The notes beneath the pieces are model-generated. The model was not told the DNA's origin. It was given only the letters and a program-made list of their open reading frames with translations, and did not search any database. The translations under genes and the position numbers were made by a program. From Paraphoma chrysanthemicola (Eukaryota > Ascomycota > Dothideomycetes > Pleosporales > Phaeosphaeriaceae), in the NCBI GenBank assembly GCA_020744225.1, contig JAGMWG010000021.1:744001-808000 (forward strand): 64,000 bases of DNA, read 5' to 3'. Of the stretch, positions 42,801-55,020 are shown one piece after another; the stretch's first letter is position 1, and the number at the start of each line of letters is the position of its first letter.

Positions 42801-43757
42801 GCAAAGCGCGCCGAAGCTCTTGGGCATCAGCAAGTGAGGAGACACCTTGCCGCGTTGGATATGCGGTGCTGATGATGCCAATCTGTCGGTACGATTGATG
42901 CCGTATTCCGCACATCGTTGCGAGTCAGGTTGTCTCCAGGGCTCATCCCGATGCTGCGGAGATGGAATGATACCGATAGTGACATCGAGGTAGAGTTTCA
43001 AATCAATATGCCTGTGCTGCAGCCTTGATGACCCGGCGATAAGTCCGGATGCAGGCCCGAACAGGAGGGCGGATTTTGGTAAGTGTGATGGGAGTGTTCT
43101 TTAATCCAAAGGTTGGGACAACTTCGGTACTAAGTCAAACAAGCTCGCCCTGTCTGTCGGTATTTCCAGTTTGTAGTTCATCTTGACATTGAAGATTTGG
43201 TAGTGTAGGTGCGATGTCTTGTGTCCACGGACTACCGCGTGAATTTGCCCTGGTATGGGATTGTGTCACAATGGGCGAATGGCTCCTCGTCCACCCAACC
43301 CGAAGACTGTTGTACTCAAGGTGGTATTGTTTAAGTATTACAGAGGAGCGAGGAGCATGGAAGAGCTCTGGAGTAAGCTAAAGCTTGCAAAGCACGGTAC
43401 AGGTGTGCGCCACGGAATGGAACCTGCCGCGCTCACCCTTGCTTGGTATACTGGTGACAGAATGTTTGTAGCAATCGTTCATTGATGCTAGCTAGCTTTT
43501 GCACTCATTTTCGGATACGTTTTGTCATCGTGCTGGTTAAAGGTGAAGTGGTGCTGCAAAGCACCATCTCAAACACACTAAAATGACCCCTCCCCGGATG
43601 ATTTCTTCCGCAAATCATGACCACCTCCACAGTCCTCAAACAGTCCCCAGATCAACCCCAGACCTCTCCAGATCTACATGCCCATACCGACAGAGTGGTA
43701 CTTCCAGCATGAGACCTTGATCAAATCAACTGCCGGAAGCACCAAATCCGTAGTTGT
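39807..43757. other. 4-kb gene-poor stretch
   Basis: Between the RING-PH-vWA gene and the RRM-like gene there is no frame with family features. At 41,400-42,060 three overlapping plus-strand frames of 150-210 codons are open together, which reflects C-rich sequence (cccc/ctc tracts) and not coding. The stretch around 42,125-42,150 contains a run of T. It may hold an untranslated or noncoding transcript, but nothing in the sequence shows that. Confidence 0.5.
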
Positions 43758-45994
43758 TTAGGCGAAGGAGCCTGGAGCCGTGCTCTCCTCGTCTTCGTCT
43801 TTGTAGTGAACTCCGCGAGCAGTTTCGCAAGGATCTGCGGCATACGAGATGGTGCAGTCCTCCCAGTCATGATCATCCTTGAGTTGTCGATGGAAGTCGA
43901 GTGCGTGATAGATGTTGGCGAAGCGGAACTCGATGTAGTAGCGGCCTCGAGCGGTCTTGCCGCGCTTGATACGGTCGACTTCGCGCTTTGCTGTGCTCTT
44001 GCCCTTGGCGAGCTTCATGAGAAGCATGTCGGACCAGTCGTCATCGGCATCAAGGGCGCGCACGCACCTCGAAGCATCGCCCTCAATGCAGTTACGCATG
44101 ACGTCGTTGATAGAAGTAGGAGTAGGCTGCTTCTCTACGAAGATGATGGTCTTCTTGTCGCCCTGGACCTCAATACCATTTTCGGTGGCTTGAAAGTACT
44201 TCTTGCAGGCTTCCGGTGTCAGAAATCTGACGACAGCGAAGTCTGAGCCTGGAGACGGCATAGAGATAGACTCGAGTCTACCACCCCAGACAAGAGCTTG
44301 GAGCTGGTTGATGCTCTTTACACCGGAGAGACCTTTAAGAAGACAGACACGGTATGCGGGAGCTATCTTCAATTAGAATGAAACGATGTACTCATTCGCG
44401 GAAATGGCACTTACGAGCTTCGCGCTTTTCCTGCGTAGGCCACGGTGTGAAGCTCTCCACTGGGTCCGTTGTCGCTCGCATAGGCTCCTCTGGCTTTGTC
44501 GTGGTTGAATAGACTGCAGAAGATGCAGGAATAGACTTCGGCTCCGGCTTGGGAAGGATATCCATGATGGTTTTGCACAGTCCCACGATGCTGTCCAAGT
44601 TGTTCATCGACAGGTAGCTGTTTTCTACAAGCTTGATGTAAAGACGGAGAACATTGCCCTCGGCATGCTGGAGAGCCTCTTTAGCCTTTTCAATAGTAAT
44701 CGGTTTTGTGCTCTTTTCCGTCTTGTTTACGTAGTTGGTAACAGCGAAGGCGAAGCGTGCCGAGAGATTCTCAACGTCACCAATGTGAGCCTTGGCGTCT
44801 GGAGCGTATGAGCTGCGCAGCTTCACAGAAGTTGTTTTGATGCTTTTCACAGGCGCACTCTCACTGACTGGCAGAGCTACGACATAATCGACTGCTTTCC
44901 TCAGGTACATGTGCTCTAACTCCAGTTCAGGTTCGGACATGCTGTCCAACTCGACGGTGCCCTTTGTCGCTGCCGTGCTTGATGTGGTGTCCTGATATTC
45001 TGGCTTCGAGGGCCCATCAGCAGCAGCCAGAGGCTCGGCCTTGCCGTGAGACGCCGGTGAGCGCGTAGAGTAGCCCTTGAGCACATTTGACGGCGCAGTA
45101 CCAGTCTCCGATCTCTCATCGAAAGAAAATTGTGCCTTTTCAGGACCACCTGGTGAAAGGGCCTTGGCTGCGCTCGAAAATACTGATGGGCTTCTGGCAT
45201 TAAGACGCGCGAACATCTCATCCAAAGCCGACTCGTTACCAGCCATGGTCGTGGGGAGCTCAATCTTGGGGGCCGCGGGTGCAGATTCTGGAGCGACAGT
45301 AGTTGCGGGAGGCTTTGGAGCCAGCTTTACGGGCTCAGGACTGATGAGTTAGTTAGCAATTGTCCGTGGTAAAAAACAAGTAGCCATACAAATATCCTTC
45401 GGCTTCCTTGGGCTTTGCCTTGACCGGTCCTGGTACAGGCGACGCGGGGCCCACGATCTTGACGGCGGCCTTCTTGAGCTTGAAGTTGCCAGCGTTGGTT
45501 GCAGGTTGAACAGCCAAGTTGCTGCGCGCGTCCTGAGTGGCAAATCTCGGGGTGGTACCACGAACTGGTAAGCCTCGCGGCTGCTGGCCGGGAACCGGAG
45601 CGCTATGAAGAGGTGCGCGGTTCATCGCTGCGTCAGATGCAGGCGAGAGTGCACACGACGGTGGATCTTTTCGATTCGGAGTAGCAGGAGGTGAAATGAG
45701 TGAAGTGGTAGGTGGAGTGGTGTCACGATCAGGCGTGATTTTGGTGGGGTGGCGAGTCGCAGTGAGGGTGTTGTTGTTTGTTTTGTCTGCTGCTGCACAG
45801 TAAATTTGATGTTGGCAACGGGAAGCAACGTAAACACGCGATATAAGATACGATTACATACCTCTACCTCTTCTCAAATCGACGGGAATCTTCTCAAAGC
45901 CCTCGATGCACGCGTCCAGGCAAGCTTGATATAGCTTGTCCTCACTCGTCCGGAGGCGCGGTGCAGGTGCAGGTGCCGTTGACTTCTCAGACAT
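43758..45994 (-). CDS. conserved fungal protein of unknown function with RRM-like C-terminal region
   Basis: Exons are 45994-45862, about 45627-45390, 45340-44415 and 44362-43758, giving about 633 residues. The first intron is the least certain: its donor (GTATGT at 45861) is good, but two acceptors keep phase (before 45627, or about 38 bases upstream of it). The N-terminus 'MSEKSTAPAPAPRLRTSEDK' is followed by Pro/Ala-rich sequence, then 'ALDEMFARLNARSPSVFSS', a helical region ('FAVTNYVNKTEKSTKPI') and a C-terminal unit 'AYRVCLLKGLSGVKSINQLQ' / 'SDFAVVRFLTPEACKKYF' that reads like an RRM fold (beta strands with a Val-Phe RNP-like strand). The Asp/Glu tail ends in 'GSFA'. I do not know a characterised homologue; RNA binding is only an inference. 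Confidence 0.72.
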
Positions 45995-47160
45995 GAACTC
46001 GCAGACTCACGTCAAGAAACCATGTGGAAATCGAGAGATTGAGAATTTGAGGAAGAGGAGAGGGCGCGGATAGACTTTGCATGCTCAGGTGCAGGCCCGT
46101 AGTTACCGTTCATAACTCTTGTCAGGTGAGCCGTGAGCATTGCAAGGTGCGAGCGTGAGTGGTGAAGATAGCCCGCATATGTGCTGTGCCAATCTAGAGT
46201 CGCATACCGAAGGACCATGGGCAAGCCAGCAAGAGCACGTTTAGAATCAGTGTGTGAGGAGCAAGCTAACGGGCCCAAGTGACAGATGCCAAACAGTCTT
46301 ACATGCGGTGTACGCCCTGTTCCAGGCTCGCCTAAGCAGATGAAGATGGGCAAATTCCGCATCCCAGGCAGGTACTCGTTGGCACTCACTGCAAGGCCGG
46401 GCCACCAGATGAAGTACTGCGCTTTGACAACTCCGGTGGAAAACACCCGAATGCTTCGCGTGCGTTTACGTCTGCGGATCAATTTTTATAACACAGCGAG
46501 GCCCACTAGGCTATTGAATAGAGGCTGTCTAAGTGAAGTTGCGGAAGGCTGGATCTTTTGTCCCACCGGAGTAGCGAAGGTGCAATTTGATATGGAGGAG
46601 GAGATCGCCAAGCGACAGAACTACGTACCTCCGATGCAGATGATGTACCTTGGAACACTGAGCTCTCTTGTTTTTCCCTTCATAGAGTTCTTTCGACTGA
46701 ACGTGGCGAACCAATGTTCAGGCTGCTTCCAGACACTTGATGCGCGGTACATCTTGTGGTTGCAAGTAGAGATTGCTTGGGCAGGTCGTAGCTCAGCTAC
46801 CGGCAAGTCATATTGTGTTACGAAGCGGGGCGTATTCTGCGGAAATTCTTTCGCTGTCTGTCATGGTGTTTGTCTCCTTGTGACAGAAATGTGGACTCTG
46901 TCTTAACACCGAACAGCTCGGCAAGACGAACATGCAGTAGTAAGATCGACCAGTGAAGATGGCCAGACGTCGAGTTGTGGCTGGCGGGAAGCTCGGGCCT
47001 CATCAACGTCACCGCAGCTGCCGCATCCATGTGTGCCTGATGCTCAACACCATCGGCGGACACGGTACAGCCACACTTTCCTACACATTCCCCGCTGCAT
47101 TCGCTATAGTGTCGCGCACAGTACCGGAGAGCTCCAAACTCTACTACCACACAGGACAAT
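45995..47160. promoter_or_regulatory. divergent intergenic region
   Basis: These 1166 bases lie between the start codons of the RRM-like gene (minus) and SNX41 (plus). Several chance frames (up to 206 codons on plus, 156 on minus) overlap each other and show no motif or splice support. It should hold both promoters. Confidence 0.45.
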
Positions 47161-49288
47161 ATGTGGGACGACGAAGACAACAATCCATACGGTTCATTTG
47201 CCCGCCATGATTCAAACTCGTCGGATGTCCCTGGCTTAGCTTCGCCTGCAGCGCGTAAGATGCTCACAAAACATGCGATGAGGTTCTAGCTACTGTTTGC
47301 TAAGCTGTCACAAGTTCCATACCGCCCCGCGACACCGCCATCCGAGACATCGTCCCCCGCACAAGAGTCGCCCGAGTATGTCTCGCAGCGGGACATGAGC
47401 GACGTCGACTATAATGACGACCACGACGAAGAAGAACCTGCACGGCCAAAGAAGAGCGGTTACGACGCGCGCGTGGAGCAATGGCTTCACGAACAGCCCG
47501 ACCAGCTCATCCTCATCACGAACTCAGGCATGGACGGTGTGAAATACGTCCAATACACCATTAATTGCGGCGTACATATGCCCCGCCTGACGTCCGCGTA
47601 TAGTGCTGATCCGGCCACAGGGACTTGAGGTCAAGCGCAGATACTCAGAGTTCGCCTCATTGCGCGCAACTCTCGTCAACCTACATCCCACGCTTATCAT
47701 ACCGCCGATACCCGAGAAGCATACCATAGCCGACTATGCCGCCAAGCCGACAAAGGCGAAAGAGGACGCGGGCATCATTGAGCTGCGAAAGCGCATGCTG
47801 GCTGTGTTTCTGAACCGGTGTCGGAAGATGGCTGATGTCTTGAATGACGGCGTGTACTGGAGATTCCTTGATCCGTACACCAGCTGGGTCCGCATCCCTG
47901 TGATCTCATGAGCGAATAGAGCTGACCAAGCACCGTAGAACGATGTTCTGGGCAGTCCTCCAGTCAGCAACATTCCCAAGCAGATCCTCAAAGCGCCGCC
48001 GCTAGACACTGCAAACCCCACACAAGCACACAGCTACCTCCCCGTCCCGTCCTCGTCTGCGAAGCTCAAGTCTGGCGGACAAACATCGAGCTCAGGCACT
48101 CCCGTTGCGCCCGCCAACACCGGCGCCCTGCCCTCGGCAGCGGCGCACACAACGCCGGGACCACAGATTTTCGGTCGCTTCCCTCCCGAGACACGGCAGC
48201 TGACTGAAGAAGAATTGGACCCATATTTTGTCAACTTCGAAACCACCACCAAAGAAATTGAGACATTACTGCAAGGCCCCATGGAGAAGGTCAATAGAAG
48301 ACTACTAATGCATCTTGGAAACTGGGGCGAAGACATGGCAGATCTCGGCGCTCGCTTCAATGCCTTCTCATTATCTGAATCGTCACAATCGCTTGCCGCC
48401 GCAATCGAGAAGGTGGGCCAAGCAGTAGATTCGACCTATATTGGGACAACAGAACTGGCTTCTTCTCTCAGCGCGAGCTTCTCCGAGCCAATGCGCGAGA
48501 GCGCACAATTCGCAGGCGTTGTCCGATCGGTCCTCAGATACCGCGTTCTCAAGCGAATACAAGAGGACATGACCAAAGACGAGCTCGAAAAGAAGCGCAA
48601 CCTCCTTGAGTCACTCGAAGCGAGCGAGGCAGAAGCCAAACGCCTGCAACAGCACCTCACAGGCACCGGTCACGCACCACCAACACGTAGCCGCGCCACT
48701 TCGAACTCTTCACAGCGCAGTGGTACCGCTGAGCCGCCACCACGCGAAGAGGACAGCGCATCCATCGATTCCGACTTCCCTCCAACGCACGGTGACACGC
48801 CGTCAGCCTCGCAAGGCGCGCCTGATACCGCACACTCGCCGCCATCAAGTCCGCACAAGAAAACTGCCAGCGGCAACTTTGTCACTAACAAACTTTTCGG
48901 ATCCATCACACATGCATTCCGAGGCATGGCAGACGTTGACCCAGAGAAAACACGGAGAGACCAGATCGGCAAGACAAGAGATAGCTTAGTACAGTTGGAG
49001 CAGGCATTAGGTGTGGCGGAGAAGGACACAAAAGACGCGAGTAGTGGTGTGATGAAGGACCTGCGGAGATTCCAGGGCGAGAAGGAGAATGACCTGCGGC
49101 GGTACATGGTGAGTTTACTAACAATGCTCATGTTGATGTGGCGCTAATCATGTTGACAGATGGAGTTTGCGCAATGTCACATCGACTGGGCGAAGCGAAA
49201 CAAGGCGGCGTGGGAAGAGGCCAAAGCCGAAGTGCAGAATATCCAACACGCTGTGGACGAGTATCCTCGGACGGCCGAGGATATGTAA
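47161..49288 (+). CDS. SNX41: sorting nexin SNX41/ATG20 family (PX-BAR)
   Basis: Five exons (47161-47254, 47315-47571, 47621-47887, 47939-49108, 49160-49288) encode 638 residues. The start 'MWDDEDNNPYGSFARHDSNS' is a hallmark of fungal Snx41. The PX domain contains 'GLEVKRRYSEFASLRATLVN' with the phosphoinositide-binding RRYSEF, then 'IPPIPEKHTIADYAAKPTKA' and 'LAVFLNRCRKM'. The rest is a long BAR-type helical domain interrupted by a disordered Ser/Pro insert (about 430-530), ending 'HAVDEYPRTAEDM'. Family members bind PI3P on endosomes, pair with Snx4 and act in recycling and selective autophagy. Whether it is Snx41 or the paralogue Atg20 was judged from the N-terminus. All introns preserve phase. 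Confidence 0.9.
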
Positions 49289-49531
49289 GCGTATGGGAGT
49301 GGTAATGAATGAAGTAGAGAAAGCATGTCGCCAGTCACACGATATTGAGCGGCACAGTATTGCTTTGGGGGACTTGTATACCAACCATAGCGAGAAAATA
49401 CAAGATCAAGACCAATACGCCGAACCATGCAATGCATCGCATCCGAAATGCACAGAGCACCAGAAATCTCTTTCCCTGTCTTCTTCATCACAACATTCTG
49501 CCCTCTGCATCCTATTCTCCATCTCACACCC

Positions 49532-51208
49532 TCACGCTGTAAGCGCACTACTCAGTCCCAGAATGCCCATACCACAAAACGCACTGACAAAACACAACCG
49601 CCGACTATGCGTCAAATCCAAACTCTCGCCCAACAACTGCAGACTAACCATGGCCATGATCCCCGCCGTCACAGCAAACATGCATCCATACACCCTATCG
49701 CCCAATTCATCTTCGCCCTTGCCCCGCCCCGCAATCCGGAAACTCAGCGCCGCGACACCAGCGCCCAGAGGTTGAGATACACCGCCCAGCAGCGCGGACC
49801 AGAACATTGCTTTCCAGCGGCTGTTGATGGCGAGATAAAGCGGAAGCGCGAGTGCGAAGCCCTCGGTGATGTTGTGGATGAAGAGTGCGAGGAAGATGGA
49901 GAAGCCGAGGGTAGGGTTGGCGTGGTTTGTCGCGTAGGTGATGAATCCTTCTGGGATTTTGTGCAGCGCGATGGCAGTGCTAGTCTGTAGACCTATGGAG
50001 AGGAAGACGTTGGTTGGGACGTGGTGGTGGTGTTGTGGGGCCGTGTGGTCGTGAGAGTGGTGCGAGTGCGAGTGGGAAGACGTCGAGGCCGATGGAGAAG
50101 AGGAGCGCGAGTGTTTGTGGAGGGAGGTGTGGTCTTGGTCTTTGGTGCCGTTAGGGAGGCGATAACCGTTGGTGGACGCTAGGCTAGCAACGGAGCCATC
50201 TAGAGTCGCGGGGCCAGAGGTGGTGGGTTGGAGGGGTGCTGTTTCGTCCACGTCTTGAAGAAGGGGTTGACGCTCGTGTGGGCCAGCTGTGGTGTGGGAT
50301 CTACCCGCACCACTTGGTCTTGTCGATGAGAGATGACTGGATGACTTGGTCGTGTGGAGTCGGGGTGCTCGCGTTGTAAGAGCGTTCTTAAAGCATTCGG
50401 TTCCACAGGTGTCTGAGTATCCAAAGCACTGCCCATACTCATCGCAATACTTCTTAGAGCCTGTGACTAGCTGTGATACCTTGCTTGATATCGCCGTATG
50501 CAAGGACGGTCTCCGAGCAGGAGGAGTTGGGTCGGAGCTGTCATGTGTTCCATACGAACGATGTGAATGTCCTTCCTGATGGTCACCACCCATTTGCTCC
50601 CGCATGGAATGATGCGAATGTTCTGCTTCTTCATCCTCAAGCTTGCCCTCCTCTTCATCTCCGTGCTCATGGTCACAATCGACCACCGAGTGTGGGATGT
50701 ACTGATGTAATATTTGTGACAGTATTGAGATGCCAAGAGCGCCGACCAAGAAACATCCCATCAGCGTCAAAGTGGCAGCCCTAGGAGACAGATTACCCTT
50801 CTCTAGGTATTTCTTGGCAGAAGGCAACATGCTATACAATGATGAGAATATCTAACATGAACGTCAGCTGACAAACTACGAGATGAAAGTGGTGAACTGT
50901 ACCATGACTCCAAATGAAAGACTGAGTCCTGTCGATAAAAAGACGTTGCTGTCCTCGATTTTGAAGTTCTTCTTCCCAGGGAATTGTCGGATGATGAGGT
51001 CGACACATATTATTGATGCTGCAATCGATTAGATTTTGGACGTTGGCGGCAAACAGGAATAGATAGGCGCGGCAATATTACCTCCGAATGTACATGCTAT
51101 TGTTTGTTAGCAGCGGCTCTTGAGATCCCATGTCATGCATATAGCCGACGCACCTATCCCGCTCACTACTGCCATGATCCACCCCCGGGTATCATTGTCT
51201 AGCACCAT
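49532..51208 (-). CDS. ZRT3: ZIP zinc transporter, ZRT3-like (vacuolar)
   Basis: Exons are 51208-51154, a 15-nt micro-exon 51096-51082, 51018-50903 and 50851-49532, giving 501 residues (yeast Zrt3: 503). The first helix is assembled across the micro-exon ('MAVVSGIACTFGASIICVDL'). 'SPRAATLTLMGCFLVGALGI' follows. A long cytosolic loop is rich in His/Asp ('CDHEHGDEEEGKLEDEEAEH' and a later His cluster 'SHSHSHHSHDH') and contains a Cys group ('YCDEYGQCFGYSDTCGTECF'). Helices 4-5 carry 'TSTAIALHKIPEGFITYATN' and 'FLALFIHNITEGFALALPLY', the HKIPEG and HNITEG metal-site motifs. Zrt3 releases stored zinc from the vacuole; this is the second ZIP gene in the window and belongs to a different subgroup from the first. 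Confidence 0.93.
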
Positions 51209-52029
51209 GTCGCCTTTCCTCGAGTGACGTTGTACTGCCAAGCACGTCAAGAAAGTGGTTGTGTTACTGTCGATGGTCTAATAATCGGACAGCAGTGTCT
51301 AAAACAGGAGAACGGCTATTAATACAGCGCGGAATCTCAACGTGAAGTATGAAGATTGAGCGTGAAGTCAGGCGCGGCTTGTTTGAGGATACCCTGATGG
51401 CGAGTCTGCATGCCAAGACGCTAGAGATCTGATTTTGTCACGTCATGATTGGTCAACTTCACCTGCCTTTTCACGCACTACAGAGGTCACAATGACAATC
51501 ATTCTGCTTCTCTTCGTTGGCTTCCATATAGCACAAGAGACTGCATATAAGCGAAGGCTCGAGATCTGTGAGAGCATTGACAAACAGCTAGACAATATTC
51601 ACTATTGTTCTAGTGTTTACAAAGATGTTTTAACCTTGCCTGGTGTGCTCCAGCTAATATTGAGATATGTCATGCTTTGACATAGATGCGAGTCTTATCT
51701 GCACCTTTTCTGCCATCTGAGGTTGGACAAGTTTCTTAGTTGATGCGTGCAGAAATTATTTGGTCATTATCGGTATCTGGCTGGTCCCCATAACAAGCCC
51801 ACCAGCAGAACAACCTCTTCGCCGCCGTTGCTTTCACGCTAACTGAATTGCAAGTCCCATATGCCCGGGTGCAGTCGTCTCTCGTCGTCTCTGTATCGAA
51901 AAATCCACCAGTTTGGCCGCAGATGGTAGCCTCCCGAACGCCTACGCTATGCTAAAACGATATTTGAAAAATTACAGTCTGAAATGAAGAAACAGACACA
52001 AGAAAAAAGTGTTAAACAGCGACAGATGC
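51209..52029. other. intergenic, no gene seen
   Basis: About 820 bases lie between the ZRT3-like start and the CAP59-type stop (both minus strand). One 81-codon plus-strand frame (51,435) has no features. Some AT-rich sequence near 51,950-52,020 probably belongs to the 3' end of the glycosyltransferase transcript. Confidence 0.45.
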
Positions 52030-53683
52030 TTAGGCCCTTGGAGGATGTGGCGGCCAGATCTTGCTCCACTTGCCGACACCGTGCTCGGGCTTTTCGTTGA
52101 TGACAAGCAGGTTTGAGCCTCCGCACCATCCACCAGGCTCCGCTACACGGTCGACCTGAGCCCAGTGGCCTCGGAAGTCTTCGGTGGTAGCGTTGGGTGC
52201 AAGACCTCTGACAGGATCGTCGTAAACCCACCAAGTGTCGGTGACGACAGTGCCAGGCTCTTCAGTCATTCGGTTCGTCCTGTCCGGCATACCCATGCAC
52301 TTGTTGAGGATGTCATGGATCAGAGAGTACAGTCGCTCCGGGCGGCGAGTGAGCGAAAGCCATGATAGTGTGCGCTCATCGTATGCGACCCGGATGTACG
52401 GGTTCATGAAGATGCGAGGCTCCGAGGGAAGGGCTTTCCCAGTTTGACGATATTGTAGATCCGCATTGATCAAGCAGCATTCTGATGCTTCCCAGAAGGT
52501 CTCCTTGTCATATCGAAATTTGAGCGGGGAAGTAAGGATATCCACCGCCTTGTCCTGTGCCTTGGATGTGTTGGTTGGCACACGATGATCGACCGCGTTC
52601 TGATCCTGGAACCACCTGGCTTCGTAGGCTACCATTCCTGACCAGCAGCTCCGCACTCGGACGGCGTCTGTCTGAGAGAGGACATCGTTCCTACTTATGG
52701 CACGTCCTGCGCTTGTGAACCACGGGAAGAAGGGGATACCGGTAATGTCCATGTCAAAGCCGCGAGTAGCGAATCTGTCGTAGAATTTAAAGGCATTGAT
52801 AAAGTCGACGGCACATGCAGCTGCGTAGTTGGCTCGACCGGTGGAATCGATGTTCGTTGCAAAAAGCAGCTGGGTTGCATCGACGGGGTCGAAGATGACA
52901 TCGTTGAGGAACAGGACCTTGTCAAACTTGACGCCATTGCTGTCGATGGGTGCAAGGGCGCGATTTCGGACATTGGCGAGAAATGCGATGCGCTTGAGGC
53001 GCTGTTCCCCGTTGGGAAGAGTAATGTGCGGGAGTGTGCTGAGATCGAGATCCTCGGCGACAATGGTCGAGTTGCCTGATTTGTTAGCAGTTGCTAGGGC
53101 CATGAAATAAATCACACTCACTGGGAATCTTCTGGCGAAACTCGGCCAGGGCTTGCTTCGTCTTCAGGTCGGGGTTGTCCTCGTACAGGCTCAAGTGGAC
53201 GTTGTCTGGGCCAAGGAGATCGATCAGGTCCAGGACCGCCTGGCCCCATGCGCCAGTCGTGAGAGAGCCTTTCTCCTCGTACAGAGACGCCGCAATAAAG
53301 ACTTTTTCGCCGTATGGATTTGCTCGCCCGGGCTCGGTGTCCTGTGTCGCCCGCTTGCGGAGCTCGTTGTAGTGTGGAGGCCGCACGGTGTAGCTGGGCA
53401 TGAAGATGCTGGCGAAGAGCACCAAGAAGGCGCAGATGTAGGGGAACGAGAAGATGGCCCAGTATATCAGTCGGAGGATCGATCGCTTCCGCCGCCGCGG
53501 TGTAACATAGTGCGCATAGTCAGCGCGAGCGGGGAATCTGGTTATGCGCAGCTTCGCAGCCAGCCGCGAGAGCCATGACGTCGACAAGGCATATGTGTCG
53601 GCGAGATCCTTTGCTTCCTCATCTAAGGAATCGCGCGGCAGCAGCTCATAGTCGTTCGTCGGACGGCGGTGCTTGACGGACAT
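52030..53683 (-). CDS. CAP59-type glycosyltransferase (family GT69)
   Basis: Two exons (53683-53122, 53075-52030) across a 46-nt intron encode 535 residues. It is a type II membrane protein: a short cytosolic N-terminus 'MSVKHRRPTNDYELLPRDSL', basic 'TPRRRKRS', then a transmembrane segment at about 69-95. The lumenal domain shows 'EKVFIAASLYEEKGSLTTGA', 'LDLIDLLGPDNVHLSLYEDN', 'FDKVLFLNDVIFDPVDATQL' and 'PFFPWFTSAGRAISRNDVLS', typical of Cryptococcus CAP59/CMT1 relatives (alpha-1,3-mannosyltransferases). In ascomycetes the product is unknown but likely a Golgi-made glycan. The chosen ATG at 53683 gives the usual short tail; longer upstream frames have no family match. Confidence 0.9.
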
Positions 53684-55020
53684 TGGGGATGGTGTGCAGC
53701 GCCGGAGCGGAAATGGGACGTGTTTGTGCCAAAAGAGCGCCGCCAGCCATGTAAAGGGCCGTGGTCTGGGAGGCACGGCGGGTCGGGAGCTCGAGAGCGT
53801 GGTGTGAGGGTGCGCAGAGGGTGTCTTCCCCCTCAAAAGGTGCCCTGGGTTGCAATTGCTTGGGATGCTCAGCCGAAGCGACCAGGGTCCAAACCTGGGC
53901 TTAGCGCGAGGGAAAAGCGGGCCTCTCCCACGTTCTTCCGCTGCGCTTCGAGATCGAACCAGTCAAGCAAGGTGCCCAAGACCGGCCACCGGGCCACCGT
54001 AGCACTGAACAGGCTTGGTGCTGTGCGTGTTTGCTGCAAAGAAATGCCTCGGGCACCCGTCGCAGAAAGCCGTTTCGTGGAGCGCCCGGGTTTGCAGGCC
54101 AGCCAGCTCAGCCTGCCGCAAACAGCCCCTGGAGCGGTGCAAGTTGCGACTGCCAGTGCGCACGCAGAATCAGCCCTCGCCCTACGCCTACGCGGTGTCT
54201 GGACTGCGCCCCCATCAGCGCATTTCGCTCCAAGCTGAGCACCTCGCACCTCGCACCACCGCCTGCAATGCCAATGCACTGCGGGATGGATTCCCTGGAG
54301 ACAAAATGCCAGGAGCATTAGTCCGTCAGGGTAGCCAGATTTCTCCATCGGTGTCCGCTGTCCAACAAGGCGCAATTTGCCAACACAACTTTCGTGTACG
54401 CGTATATTGCGCGTACCCCTCGGGGCAACGTCTCACCCGAAGCGGACAGCACCTCGAAGCACACGGCGCGCCAGCCTTGTGTGGGTCAAACACAGCTTGG
54501 GGCAAAGCTGTGGACCTGTTTTTATATAGCCCCGCGTACTCCAGATGAGTGTGATATGTTCATCAGCAGCGACAAGAGCCTCAGTGGTATAATGTGCGAC
54601 CGGCTGACCGCAGCATCTCGCCGTGCGAATGGCAGGGACAGCAGTCACATGTCAGCACAACGCAGCAGCGCACCCAAACGTCACCGCACTGAGGCTCGGG
54701 GGTCAGGGGGCATGTGGTGCGATTGAGATTGCCAAGCCCTCCGACGACGGCAATGGCCGGACGCTACTCGTAACTCTACACGAACTCGCGTCTAATACAC
54801 CACGACTCAAATGCTGCGTCGGAGGGAAAAATACTTGCTCGCCTACCGGACCACTACCGCATTGCTCCGTTTCGCTCGTACGAGGATCAACGGGGCTTTG
54901 GTGTTCATCATGAGCTAACCACAATTGTAAATACCGAAATCCTAGCAAAGCCAGCGTGCCGAGTGTCTACAGGAGAGTAGCGACTACACCAAGTCCCATC
55001 ATTTGCGTCAAAGAAGCACC
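53684..55020. other. intergenic, no gene seen
   Basis: These 1337 bases are flanked by the glycosyltransferase start (minus) and a hypothetical gene start (plus). Frames of 168-189 codons at 53,669-54,548 overlap on both strands and are GC-driven noise. Presumably both promoters lie here. Confidence 0.45.

Noticed and set aside
46286..46906. 206-codon plus-strand frame with an ATG
   Set aside because: It lies in a divergent promoter region, shows no family feature or hydrophobic pattern, and opposite-strand frames of similar size overlap it.
53880..53920. Possible tRNA T-arm (GGTCCAAACC)
   Set aside because: No acceptor or anticodon arms can be formed with the flanking sequence.
53869..54548. 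168-189 codon frames on both strands
   Set aside because: They are mutually overlapping and GC-driven, with no domain; treated as intergenic.
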